Shown here: one piece after another, positions 24,050-31,736 of the stretch
Position numbering within the stretch: position 1 is the stretch's first letter
Layout: each line of letters begins with the position of its first letter
Source of the DNA: Sulfuritalea sp.
GTDB lineage: Bacteria > Pseudomonadota > Gammaproteobacteria > Burkholderiales > Rhodocyclaceae
Direction: 5' to 3'
Assembly (NCBI GenBank): GCA_023229685.1
Contig: JALNYT010000009.1
Location: forward strand, 62,001 to 126,000
Length of the DNA stretch: 64,000 nt
Notes under the pieces: model-generated
Seen by the model: only the letters and a program-made list of their open reading frames with translations
What the model was told of the DNA's origin: nothing
Database searches by the model: none
Position numbers and translations under genes: made by a program

Positions 24050-26455
24050 TCAACGTCCAGGCTCCGCAGGGAACTGCCAGGCGGCGATCGCGTAGAGCAA
24101 CACGGCCAGCAGCAGCACCATCGAATAGCCCCAGTGGATGGCCAGCAGCGTCGCCAGCAGAGTCGCCACCACCGAGGCGAAGCCGTTGATGCCCCACGCC
24201 CACGGCACCAGCGCTTCGGCGCGGGCGGCCACGGTGGCAAGACCCAGCGGAAACGGCATCCCCAGGCAGAAGGCCATGGGGCCCACCAGCAGTATGGTCA
24301 GCAGTATTTTCCAGCCTTGCGCCAGCCCCATGAACTGCGCGAGCAGCGGCGGCAGCGCCGCCACATACAGCAGCGCAATGGCGACGATGGCGACGAAGGG
24401 CCAGCGCGCTTGCGCCGCGAGGCGTGCGGAAAACCGCGCGCCGAGCCCGGCGAAGACGAGGAAGGCGGCCAGCACCACGGCGGCCGCGTAGAGCGGACTG
24501 CTGAGAAACAGGCTGAAGCGCTGCAGTAACGGAATCTCGATGGCCATGAATCCCAACCCGAGCGCAAGAAAATAGATCGGCACCTGGCGGCGCAGGCGCG
24601 CCGGGGCTGCGGCGAGGGCATGCCGACTGCCGGCAAGCGCGAGTGGCAGGAGGATCAATAGCAGACTCACCACAACTGCCTGCAGCAGCGCCATGACCAG
24701 CACCGGGTAGCCCCAGTCCAGCGGCGGCAGGCCGCCACGGGAGCGCAATGCCATGAATTCGGGCAGGGTGCGCCACTTGAAGAAGTGAAAAAAGTAAGGG
24801 CGGTCGTCGGTGGCCGGCTCCAGATCGAACTTGTAGCGCTCCAGAAAGTCCTTCCGCTCTTTGCCGAGCAGTGCCTGGGTGCCGGCGAAGAAGTCGTCGC
24901 GCTCCAGCAGATTGAAGACGTTCGCTTCGGTGGCAACGATGCCGGGCACATGGACGACGTCGAACCAGTGCTGCCGGCAGAACTCCCGGATGGCGGTGAT
25001 CTCGGCCGGCGAGAAAACGCCGTTCTTCAGCAGGAGCGTGGTCGTGCTCCAGCCGCGGATCATTGCCAGGGAGCGGTCCGGCTCGGCCACGCCGCGGCGT
25101 TCCAGTGCGGCGATGGCGGTAGCGAATAAGCGCAGGCTGTCGCGCGGCGGCAGCGAGACCCAGCGCGTGAAGGCCAGCAGCCCGCCGGGCGCCAGGCGCT
25201 GCAGATAGGCTTCCAGCGCCTCGACGGTGTAGAGATGGCTCTCGTTCAGCGAGCCGAGGCCGGCGGCGCTGGAGCCGAAGGAATCGAGCAGCGCCACCTG
25301 GATCAGATCGAAGCTCTCCCGGCTCGCCGCGACGAAGCCGCGCGCCTCGGCGGTGTGGAGTTGCACCCCGGGCGCGCTGTAGGGCCGCCCGGAAAATCCC
25401 GCCAGGTCCTGCTGCACCAGCGCCGTGATCTGCCCGTCCAGTTCCACGGCATCCACCTGCGGTGCGCCATGCACCAGGGCCTGCAACACGTCGCCGCCTG
25501 CGCCGGCGCCGAGCACCAGCACGCGCGGTCGATCCAGCAGGCGGTAGGGCAGGGCCGAGGTGGCGGCGGCCAGATAGGCCAGCGGTTTTGTGTCGCCGTC
25601 ATAACGGGTCACGGCGCCCGCGCTCTGGCCGTCCACAAACAATCCCAGTTGGGGCGGCGGCCCGGCCGCGGCGTTCAGGCTCAGGCCCGGCGCATGGCGC
25701 AATGGCGCCAGCGGACTGTCGACCACCGTGACCACGCCGAGCGGGCTGCTGCGCTGCGCGACGATGCGGGCGTCCTTGACGCGCAGTGCCTGGCGCAGAT
25801 CCTTGTAGTCCGAGGAAACGAGTTGCAGGGCCTGTGACGGCAGCAGCCAGGGTCCGCCGAGCGCGGCCAGCGCGAGCACCGCGGCCCAGCGCCTGGCCTG
25901 CGGCCAGGCCGCCAGGGCGCCTGCCGCAAGGCCGAGCGCCGAGATCGCGCGCAGCACTTCGGCCGGAGGCAGAAAGAACAGCGCGGCCAGCAGGCCGAGG
26001 CTGCCCAGTCCGGCACCGAGGATGTCGGCGCCATAGAGCTGCGGAATGTGCCTGGCGAAGCCGCTGTAGGCGATGCACAGCGCCGTGGCGGCGCAGAAGA
26101 AGGGGATCAGCAGCAGCACGTAGATCGCGGCCAGCCCGAAGAACTGCGCCGGATCCCAGGCGATCTCGAGCGCGTTGAATGGCACCCGCTCGGCAGCGGC
26201 GAAGCAGGTGATGGCAGCCACGGCGAAGGCTGCCGCGGCAAGGCTGAAGCTGTAGGGAAAAAGCGCGAGCAGGCGGCGCCTGGTCAGCGTGACGAAGGTG
26301 CCGGCGACACCGATCCCGAGCAACGCGACGCTGATCGCGAGGTAAGCGAAATGATGCCACTGGATGATGGCGAACAGGCGCAGCAGCAACACCTCGTAAG
26401 CCAGCGCGGCGGCCGACAGCACGGCGACGGCGGCCAGGGGCGGGCGCTGGGTCAT
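24050..26455 (-). CDS. Membrane protein fused to a spermidine-synthase-like methyltransferase domain
   Basis: This 801-residue protein has about seven transmembrane helices at the N-terminus (residues 1-210), a cytosolic spermidine-synthase-like Rossmann domain (about 270-590, with VLVLGAGAGGDVLQALVHGAPQVDAVELD and LIQVALLDSFGSSAAGLGSLNESHLY), and six to seven C-terminal helices. Related fused proteins occur widely in bacteria without proven polyamine synthesis. The ATG at 26455 is preferred to an upstream in-frame one because membrane homology starts there. It is 16 bp downstream of the secreted PCMT gene. Confidence 0.82.
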   Translation of the reverse strand: MTQRPPLAAVAVLSAAALAYEVLLLRLFAIIQWHHFAYLAISVALLGIGVAGTFVTLTRRRLLALFPYSFSLAAAAFAVAAITCFAAAERVPFNALEIAWDPAQFFGLAAIYVLLLIPFFCAATALCIAYSGFARHIPQLYGADILGAGLGSLGLLAALFFLPPAEVLRAISALGLAAGALAAWPQARRWAAVLALAALGGPWLLPSQALQLVSSDYKDLRQALRVKDARIVAQRSSPLGVVTVVDSPLAPLRHAPGLSLNAAAGPPPQLGLFVDGQSAGAVTRYDGDTKPLAYLAAATSALPYRLLDRPRVLVLGAGAGGDVLQALVHGAPQVDAVELDGQITALVQQDLAGFSGRPYSAPGVQLHTAEARGFVAASRESFDLIQVALLDSFGSSAAGLGSLNESHLYTVEALEAYLQRLAPGGLLAFTRWVSLPPRDSLRLFATAIAALERRGVAEPDRSLAMIRGWSTTTLLLKNGVFSPAEITAIREFCRQHWFDVVHVPGIVATEANVFNLLERDDFFAGTQALLGKERKDFLERYKFDLEPATDDRPYFFHFFKWRTLPEFMALRSRGGLPPLDWGYPVLVMALLQAVVVSLLLILLPLALAGSRHALAAAPARLRRQVPIYFLALGLGFMAIEIPLLQRFSLFLSSPLYAAAVVLAAFLVFAGLGARFSARLAAQARWPFVAIVAIALLYVAALPPLLAQFMGLAQGWKILLTILLVGPMAFCLGMPFPLGLATVAARAEALVPWAWGINGFASVVATLLATLLAIHWGYSMVLLLAVLLYAIAAWQFPAEPGR

Positions 26456-26471
26456 TGACTCGGAACTCTCG

Positions 26472-27230
26472 CTAGTGAGCGCCGGTGAGCGGCACAAACA
26501 TCACCGGCATCACCTGCCGCGTCGTCACCGTGCCGTCGTGACGCTTCTCCACCAGCATCAGTTGCTGCTGCTGAAAGGCGGCGCCGAGGGGGATCACCAT
26601 CCGCCCGCCGGGCTTCAGCTGGCGCACCAGCGGTGGCGGCACGTGGCTGGCGGCTGCAGTCACCACGATCGCGTCGAAAGGCCCCCGCTCCGGCCAGCCA
26701 TGGTAGCCATCGCCGATTTTCGTCGCGATGTTCCCGTAACCGAGCCGCCACAGTCGTTCGGTGGCCTCCCTGGCCAGCGCCTCGACGATCTCGATGGTCG
26801 CTACTTTCACGCCCAATTCCGCCAGCACCGCAGCCTGGTAGCCGGACCCGGTGCCGATCTCCAGCGCCGTGTCGCCAGCGCCGACTCTTAGCAGGTCGGT
26901 CATCGCGGCGACGATATACGGTTGCGAGATGGTCTGCCCATGGCCGATGGGCAGCGGCCGGTTGTCATAGGCGTTGGCGCGAAGCTCCGAGGGCACGAAC
27001 TCGTGCCGCGGAACGCGGCCCAGCACGCCGAGGACCCGGGCGTCGATCGCATCTCTGCCGGTTCCTGCGCCGAAGATTCGCGCCATCGACGCCACCTCCG
27101 CCACCATCGCCTGCCGTTCACGGACCATGCCTTGATCCGCTGCGACGGAGGAGAAGAGCAGCAGCGCGATCGCGATTGCCAGCCGGCGCGATTGCTTTCG
27201 CCAGAGCTTTCTGTTCATCATGAAAGCCAT
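26472..27230 (-). CDS. Exported protein-L-isoaspartate O-methyltransferase-like protein
   Basis: This 252-residue PCMT homologue contains PLPIGHGQTISQPYIVAAM, ALEIGTGSGYQAAVLAEL and PPPLVRQLKPGGRMVIPLG. Unlike the 22 kb copy it has an N-terminal basic-hydrophobic segment (RKQSRRLAIAIALLLFSSVAA, about residues 12-32), a signal peptide or anchor, which would place it in the periplasm. How SAM would be available there is unknown. It precedes the spermidine-synthase-like gene on the same strand. Confidence 0.88.
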   Translation of the reverse strand: MAFMMNRKLWRKQSRRLAIAIALLLFSSVAADQGMVRERQAMVAEVASMARIFGAGTGRDAIDARVLGVLGRVPRHEFVPSELRANAYDNRPLPIGHGQTISQPYIVAAMTDLLRVGAGDTALEIGTGSGYQAAVLAELGVKVATIEIVEALAREATERLWRLGYGNIATKIGDGYHGWPERGPFDAIVVTAAASHVPPPLVRQLKPGGRMVIPLGAAFQQQQLMLVEKRHDGTVTTRQVMPVMFVPLTGAH

Positions 27231-27242
27231 TTGCGCAAGGAG

Positions 27243-27605
27243 TCAGCAGGTCACATGAAACAAGCCGATCACCGCTCCGCGGGCCTTGTTCCAGCGCGCC
27301 ATGGCCTCGGGCGTAGGCGCCAGATCAACCTCAACCTTCTTCTTCGCGAAATAGTCGGCGGCCTCGTCCGAAAGCCTGACCATGCCATTCTGTCCGGCGC
27401 CGACGATCAGCCGCTCGGCGCCCTTTTCGTAGATGTACTCGGCCTCGGCGAGTGAAACGGTGTGCGAAGTGCCATACACCGCCTTGGAGAGCTTCTTCTT
27501 GCGCTTCGCCACCTCGCCGGAGACGGTGATCATCACATCATGCCCGATGCGTTCACCGTCGATGGTGATGGAGCCGAATTCGGTACCGTCGATCTTGGGT
27601 TTCAT
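27243..27605 (-). CDS. Mth938-like domain protein
   Basis: This 120-residue protein matches the Mth938/DUF498 fold: an N-terminal beta part (KIDGTEFGSITIDGERIGHDVMI) and the conserved ERLIVGAGQNGMVRLSDEAADYFAKK. Family members are found from archaea to mitochondria (NDUFAF3-like), with roles linked to complex I assembly in eukaryotes but unclear in bacteria. The ATG at 27605 is chosen for its AAGGGAA ribosome binding site. It lies in the minus-strand series DksA-like, HPF-CSD, this gene, PCMT. Confidence 0.8.
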   Translation of the reverse strand: MKPKIDGTEFGSITIDGERIGHDVMITVSGEVAKRKKKLSKAVYGTSHTVSLAEAEYIYEKGAERLIVGAGQNGMVRLSDEAADYFAKKKVEVDLAPTPEAMARWNKARGAVIGLFHVTC

Positions 27606-27706
27606 CGCCAGGTTCCCTTCCTTTGAAAGCGTGGTGCGCATGCAGACGACCAACCCGGTGCCGGGAGTCCGTGCCGATCGGGACGGCAGCTTCGGCAGCC
27701 GCCGCG

Positions 27707-28252
27707 TCAGGGAGTCTTGTGCTTGCCCCGGCTCACGCGGTTGGCCTGCAGCCCCTCGCCACCCATCTCTTCGAGGAAGACCACTTCGTCGCCGATCTGC
27801 AACTGGTCGAAATCGGGATGAACGCAGTTGTAGATGTGAAAGTAAAACTCACTGCCGTCCGGCTTCGCGATGAAACCGTATCCTTCATCGGGAAACACGC
27901 GTGCAATGCGTCCGTGCGATTCGACTTCATGCACCTTGACGTCGCCGCGGATTCGCCGAGCGTAATCCTCGAGCTTGCGCTTCACGGCGTCGAAAGCGTC
28001 GCGTATCGCTACGTAGATATCCTCCGCCTTGTCTCGGTTGACGACGATCTCGGAGCCCGGCACCGTCAGGTCGACGCGGATGTTGAACAGTTTGCCCTGG
28101 TGCTTGTGTTTCTGGATCATGCCCACCATCACCTTGCAGGACATGATGTGCTCGGAAAATCGATCCAGCCTGTCGGCCTTTTCCAGGATGGCGGCCTCCA
28201 CCGCCTCGGAGCGGGCGATGTCGCGAAATGTTATTTGAACTGGTAGTTTCAT
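27707..28252 (-). CDS. HPF/RaiA-type ribosome hibernation factor fused to a cold-shock domain
   Basis: This 181-residue protein has an N-terminal ribosome-associated inhibitor domain (about 1-105: PVQITFRDIARSEAVEAAILEKADRLDRF and the VNRDKAEDIYVAIRDAFDAVKRKLED helix). The C-terminal OB fold resembles CspA (about 112-178: GRIARVFPDEGYGFI, FYFHIYN, GDEVVFLEE). It should act on the 30S ribosome in resting cells, with the cold-shock part perhaps binding RNA. The ATG at 28252 is chosen for its GGAG ribosome binding site. It lies about 60 bp after the DksA-like gene. Confidence 0.9.
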   Translation of the reverse strand: MKLPVQITFRDIARSEAVEAAILEKADRLDRFSEHIMSCKVMVGMIQKHKHQGKLFNIRVDLTVPGSEIVVNRDKAEDIYVAIRDAFDAVKRKLEDYARRIRGDVKVHEVESHGRIARVFPDEGYGFIAKPDGSEFYFHIYNCVHPDFDQLQIGDEVVFLEEMGGEGLQANRVSRGKHKTP

Positions 28253-28313
28253 GGCGATCTCCAAAGTTGCGAATCTGGCCGGCTCCCGCTGCCGGCGGTT
28301 CCGACATCAAGCA

Positions 28314-28709
28314 TCAGAGCGTATGCGTCCGTTCGTTCGCGTAGAGCTTTTCGTGCTGCTGTTGGCAAACGAGACAGCGCTTCGCCGTGGGATAGGCTTG
28401 CAGGCGCTCGAAGCCGATCTCGTTGCGGCAATCGACGCAGGTGCCGAAGCTGCCATCCTTGATTCGCGCCCGGGCCGCTTCGATGTCGCGGATCTCCCGG
28501 ACGTGTCGATCGATGATGGCGAGATTGATGTCCGCCAGCGCATCTCCAATCGCCTCGTCGGCGCTATCGGTCGGCCCGCGATCTATCAGCTCGATGTACT
28601 GCTGGTGTTGCGGTGTCTCCAACTCATCGCGAACCTCCTCGAGCAGCGCCTTGTAGTTCCGATCGAGATTCTTCGTCAGCATCGACAACTGGCTTTGCTT
28701 GAGGCTCAT
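28314..28709 (-). CDS. DksA/TraR-type C4 zinc-finger protein
   Basis: This 131-residue protein has an N-terminal coiled coil (about 1-75) and a C-terminal C4 zinc finger, CVDC...CLVC (about 85-110), with the typical GTCVDCRNEIGFERLQAYPTAKRC. DksA-like proteins act in the RNA polymerase secondary channel, often with ppGpp. The coiled-coil tip here reads DSADEAIGDALADI, with acidic residues placed as in DksA. The ATG at 28709 has a GGGAG ribosome binding site. It starts the HPF-containing minus-strand series. Confidence 0.9.
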   Translation of the reverse strand: MSLKQSQLSMLTKNLDRNYKALLEEVRDELETPQHQQYIELIDRGPTDSADEAIGDALADINLAIIDRHVREIRDIEAARARIKDGSFGTCVDCRNEIGFERLQAYPTAKRCLVCQQQHEKLYANERTHTL

Positions 28710-28735
28710 GATTGCTCCCTTTTCTGATGCAAGTG

Positions 28736-29047
28736 TCAATGAAACCCTAGCCGCTTCGGTAGTGTGGCGTTTTGACGGGGGTCAAATCCCGCGCAATCGA
28801 GCGCCTGAAGCGGGCTTTCGATCACGATGGCCAGCCGCCGCCAGCCCTGGCCTCCAACCAGCGCGATGCCGATGTAATCGCCGGCCGCGAAGCGACGGCG
28901 CAACCGGGCTGTGAAGCCGTCGGACTTGCCGGTGTATGGATAGTCGCGGCGCACGCGCAGCCTCGCGACGTTGACTGATGCTTCGGGCTGGACTAGACAT
29001 GGAATTATGGCGTCTGGCGTGTGACGCGGCGCAGGCAGGGCAAACAA
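28736..29047 (-). pseudogene. Possible remnant of an N-formylglutamate amidohydrolase-like gene
   Basis: A 103-codon frame contains LRVRRDYPYTGKSDGFTARLRRRF, which resembles the C-terminal conserved part of N-formylglutamate amidohydrolase family proteins (xxNYPYRGxxDGxTxxLRRRF), followed by a degraded YIGIAL segment. The catalytic N-terminal two thirds are absent, and no good ribosome binding site precedes it. I infer a decayed fragment; a small active protein cannot be excluded. Confidence 0.4.
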
Positions 29048-29058
29048 GGGGAAAGATC

Positions 29059-29553
29059 ATGCGGAATGCAATCGAAGCCGATGAACGGGTCAGCCAGGAG
29101 CTATCGGCAGTGATCGATGCGCTCTCAAGCAATCCGGACATCGGTGAAGCGGTGACGCTCGGGGTTGTGCGTGCGAGCATTCGGCGGGCCCTCGCCGGCT
29201 TTGCCGAGGGAGAGCGGATTCACCAGTTCGGCGATGAAGAAATGCTTTGTGCAGAGGTCGATGCGCTGATCGAGGAATACGGCGAGGACGTCCTGGCCAT
29301 AGATCTGGCCACCGTCAAGGCAAGCGAGGGCTTGTCCACCATCATCGAGGCCTTGATGGATGACACTGACGAGGACATTGCCCTGACCCTGGGAGGGGTG
29401 CGGGCAGCAATGGCCGCCGGGCTCGTTGCGAGACTTGCCGGCGAGGGGCTGATAGAGTCGGATGAGGAACAGACGCTGCTGGCCGAGATCGATACGCTCA
29501 TCGAGCGCGGGGGAGAGGATACGCTGGCCGAGAGCGTCCTGCGCTTCGAATAG
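29059..29553 (+). CDS. Acidic protein made of two tandem ~70-residue repeats
   Basis: This 164-residue helical, acidic protein consists of an internal duplication. Repeat 1 (about residues 12-84) runs from SQELSAVIDALSSNPDIGEAVTLGVVRASI to ALIEEYGEDVLAIDL. Repeat 2 (about 89-164) runs from SEGLSTIIEALMDDTDEDIALTLGGVRAAM to TLIERGGEDTLAESV. No known domain is recognised. It is the only plus-strand gene between two minus-strand series. The ATG at 29059 is chosen for AGGGGAAAG upstream. Confidence 0.7.
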   Translation: MRNAIEADERVSQELSAVIDALSSNPDIGEAVTLGVVRASIRRALAGFAEGERIHQFGDEEMLCAEVDALIEEYGEDVLAIDLATVKASEGLSTIIEALMDDTDEDIALTLGGVRAAMAAGLVARLAGEGLIESDEEQTLLAEIDTLIERGGEDTLAESVLRFE

Positions 29554-29591
29554 CCCGGACGGCGATGCGCCGCTTTTCGCCGATTCACCTG

Positions 29592-29861
29592 CTATGGCGT
29601 ATCGCCCACCGGATGCCGTTCCCAGATCAGCGTGCCGTCGCGCCACACTTCGCGCACGCGGTGAAAGGGAATGCTGTGGTCGACGCCGTCCTCGTCGGTG
29701 AGGTGGAACATCGAGGGGCTGTCGGCGTCCCAGGCGATTTCGCGCAGGTCGGCGTGCAGCACCTGGCCTAGGACGCGGTCCCAGTAGCCGATGACGAAGC
29801 GGCTCCTGGCGAATTCGGCGTCCCAGCGAATCCGCGCGAGCAGTTCGTGGATTGGGCGCAT
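29592..29861 (-). CDS. DUF504 family protein
   Basis: This 89-residue protein matches the DUF504 (MJ1043-like) family common in archaea: PIHELLARIRWDAEF, VIGYWDRV and IPFHRVREVWRDGTLIWER. Biochemical function is unknown. It starts 11 bp after rtcB and is the last gene of the repair/NAD-salvage operon. The archaeal distribution of DUF504, RtcB, archease and the SufBC-like pair in one island suggests RNA-related ancestry. Confidence 0.82.
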   Translation of the reverse strand: MRPIHELLARIRWDAEFARSRFVIGYWDRVLGQVLHADLREIAWDADSPSMFHLTDEDGVDHSIPFHRVREVWRDGTLIWERHPVGDTP

Positions 29862-29872
29862 CTCCCGCCTGC

Positions 29873-31303
29873 TCAGCCCTTGATGCAGACCAGCGGCGAC
29901 AGCCGCACCACCTTGCGGGCCAGCCCGGCGCGGTCGGAGGCATCGACCACGGCGCCGACGTCCTTGTAGGCCAGCGGCGCCTCCTCGGCGACGCCGCGCG
30001 AACTCGGGCTGCGGATCAGGATGCCGCGCCCCGCGAGTTCGTCGACCACCGCGCGGCCATGCCAGCGGCGCATTGCCTCGTGGCGGCTCATGGCGCGCCC
30101 GGCGCCGTGGCAGGCCGAACCGAAGGCGCGCTCCTCGGTCCCGGCGGCGCCGGCGAGGATGTACGAGGCGGTGCCCATGCTGCCGCCGATCAGCACCGGC
30201 TGTCCGACCTTGGCGTATTCGTGGGGCAGATCGGCGTGCCCCGGCCCGAAGGCCCGCGTGGCGCCCTTGCGATGCACGAACAACCGGCGCCTGCGGCCGT
30301 CGACCGTGTGCATCTCTTCCTTGCAGGTGTTGTGCGAGACGTCATACAGCAGCGACAGCCTGGCGCCGGGGAACACCTCGGCGAAGGCCTGACGCGCCAG
30401 GTGGGAGAGGATCTGCCGGTTGGCCAGCGCGCAGTTGATGCCGGCACGCATGGCGCCGAGGTAGCGTTGGCCCAGCGCCGACTTCAGGGGAGCGCAGGCC
30501 AGTTCCCGGTCGGGCAGCGCGATGCCCGCGCCCGGTGCCGCCAGCACCATCTCGCGCAGGAAGTCGGTGCCGATCTGGTGACCGAGGCCGCGCGAGCCGC
30601 AATGGATGCTGACCACGACGTCGCCGACCGCCAGGCCATAGGCTTTGGCGGCCGCCGCGTCGAAGATTTCGCTGACCGCCTGCACTTCGAGGTAGTGGTT
30701 GCCCGAGCCCAGCGTACCCATCTCGTCACGCTGGCGCTTCCTGGCCTGCTCGGAAACGGCGGCGGGATCGGCCCCGGCGACGCAGCCGAATTCCTCGATA
30801 TGAATGAGATCGGCCTCGGTTCCATAGCCTTCCTGCACCGCCCAGCGCGCGCCGCCCTTGAGCATCGCCGCCATCCCTGCCGCGTCGAGATGGATGCCTC
30901 CGGTGCTGCCGACGCCGGCGGGGATGCAGGCGTAAAGGACATCAGCCAGCCGCGCCTGTTGCGCTTCGACCTCGGCCAGCTTGAGCCGCGTATGCAGGGT
31001 GCGTACGCCGCAGGAGATGTCGAAGCCGACGCCGCCAGCCGAGACCACGCCACCGTCGTCGGCGTCGAAGGCGGCGACACCGCCGATCGGAAAACCGTAG
31101 CCCCAGTGGGCGTCGGGCATCGCATACGAGGCCGCGACGATACCCGGCAGGCTGGCGACGTTGGCCACCTGCTCGCGCACCTTCGCGTCCATGCCTTCGA
31201 TGAGTTCGCGCGAGGCGAAGATCACGCCCGGCACGCGCATGCGGCCGGTGGCCGGCAGCACCCATTCGAAAGGTCCCCGTTGTTTCAGTTTGGCGAGGTC
31301 CAT
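29873..31303 (-). CDS. rtcB: RNA-splicing ligase RtcB
   Basis: This 476-residue GTP- and Mn-dependent ligase joins RNA 2',3'-cyclic phosphate (or 3'-phosphate) ends to 5'-OH ends. Active-site features are MPDAHWGYGFPIGG, GGVGFDISCGVR (metal-binding cysteine), CGSRGLGHQ, YDVSHNTCKEE, and SACHGAGRAMSR holding the histidine that is guanylylated. The ATG at 31303 is chosen because the typical N-terminus MDLAKLKQ starts there. It lies 7 bp after the archease gene, its known activator, as in other bacteria and archaea. Confidence 0.97.
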   Translation of the reverse strand: MDLAKLKQRGPFEWVLPATGRMRVPGVIFASRELIEGMDAKVREQVANVASLPGIVAASYAMPDAHWGYGFPIGGVAAFDADDGGVVSAGGVGFDISCGVRTLHTRLKLAEVEAQQARLADVLYACIPAGVGSTGGIHLDAAGMAAMLKGGARWAVQEGYGTEADLIHIEEFGCVAGADPAAVSEQARKRQRDEMGTLGSGNHYLEVQAVSEIFDAAAAKAYGLAVGDVVVSIHCGSRGLGHQIGTDFLREMVLAAPGAGIALPDRELACAPLKSALGQRYLGAMRAGINCALANRQILSHLARQAFAEVFPGARLSLLYDVSHNTCKEEMHTVDGRRRRLFVHRKGATRAFGPGHADLPHEYAKVGQPVLIGGSMGTASYILAGAAGTEERAFGSACHGAGRAMSRHEAMRRWHGRAVVDELAGRGILIRSPSSRGVAEEAPLAYKDVGAVVDASDRAGLARKVVRLSPLVCIKG

Positions 31304-31310
31304 CGCGCCC

Positions 31311-31736
31311 TCACACGTCCACGACGCATTGCGCGGTCCACCGCCCATCCGCCTCTTGCCGCACTGCCAGTTCGCAGAAAGATGCGCCCTTGACCTCGGC
31401 GGCGGGCTGGTGCTTCGCGACATCCACCGGCTCGCCCCAAGCCGTGGCGAGCAAATGGCGGTCACCGATGCTCACCTCGAAGCGCGAGAACAGCATATGG
31501 CGCGTCGCCATCTCATAGACCAGCGCGTTGAGCCAATCCACCAGCAACATTTCTTCATTCGGCGCCGTGCAGACAACGGTGACCGCGTCGCGCGCCGCCA
31601 CCCGCGCCGGGTCGCAGATCGCCGACATCATGGCCATCGCCGCGCCGGCGAAAGCTTCGGCCAGGGTGATGCCGCTGCCGCGCACGCCGACATCGGCCTC
31701 ATGGGCGAAGGTCTCCCATTCGGTCTCCCGCTTCAT
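31311..31736 (-). CDS. Archease, RtcB activator
   Basis: This 141-residue protein shows the archease pattern: an N-terminal FAHEADVGVRGSG with metal-binding His-Asp, an EEMLLVDWLNALVYEM helix, and a C-terminal VKGASFCELAV segment with final aspartate (VDV). Archease speeds RtcB guanylylation and multiple turnover. It overlaps polX by 4 bp and precedes rtcB by 7 bp. Confidence 0.95.
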   Translation of the reverse strand: MKRETEWETFAHEADVGVRGSGITLAEAFAGAAMAMMSAICDPARVAARDAVTVVCTAPNEEMLLVDWLNALVYEMATRHMLFSRFEVSIGDRHLLATAWGEPVDVAKHQPAAEVKGASFCELAVRQEADGRWTAQCVVDV

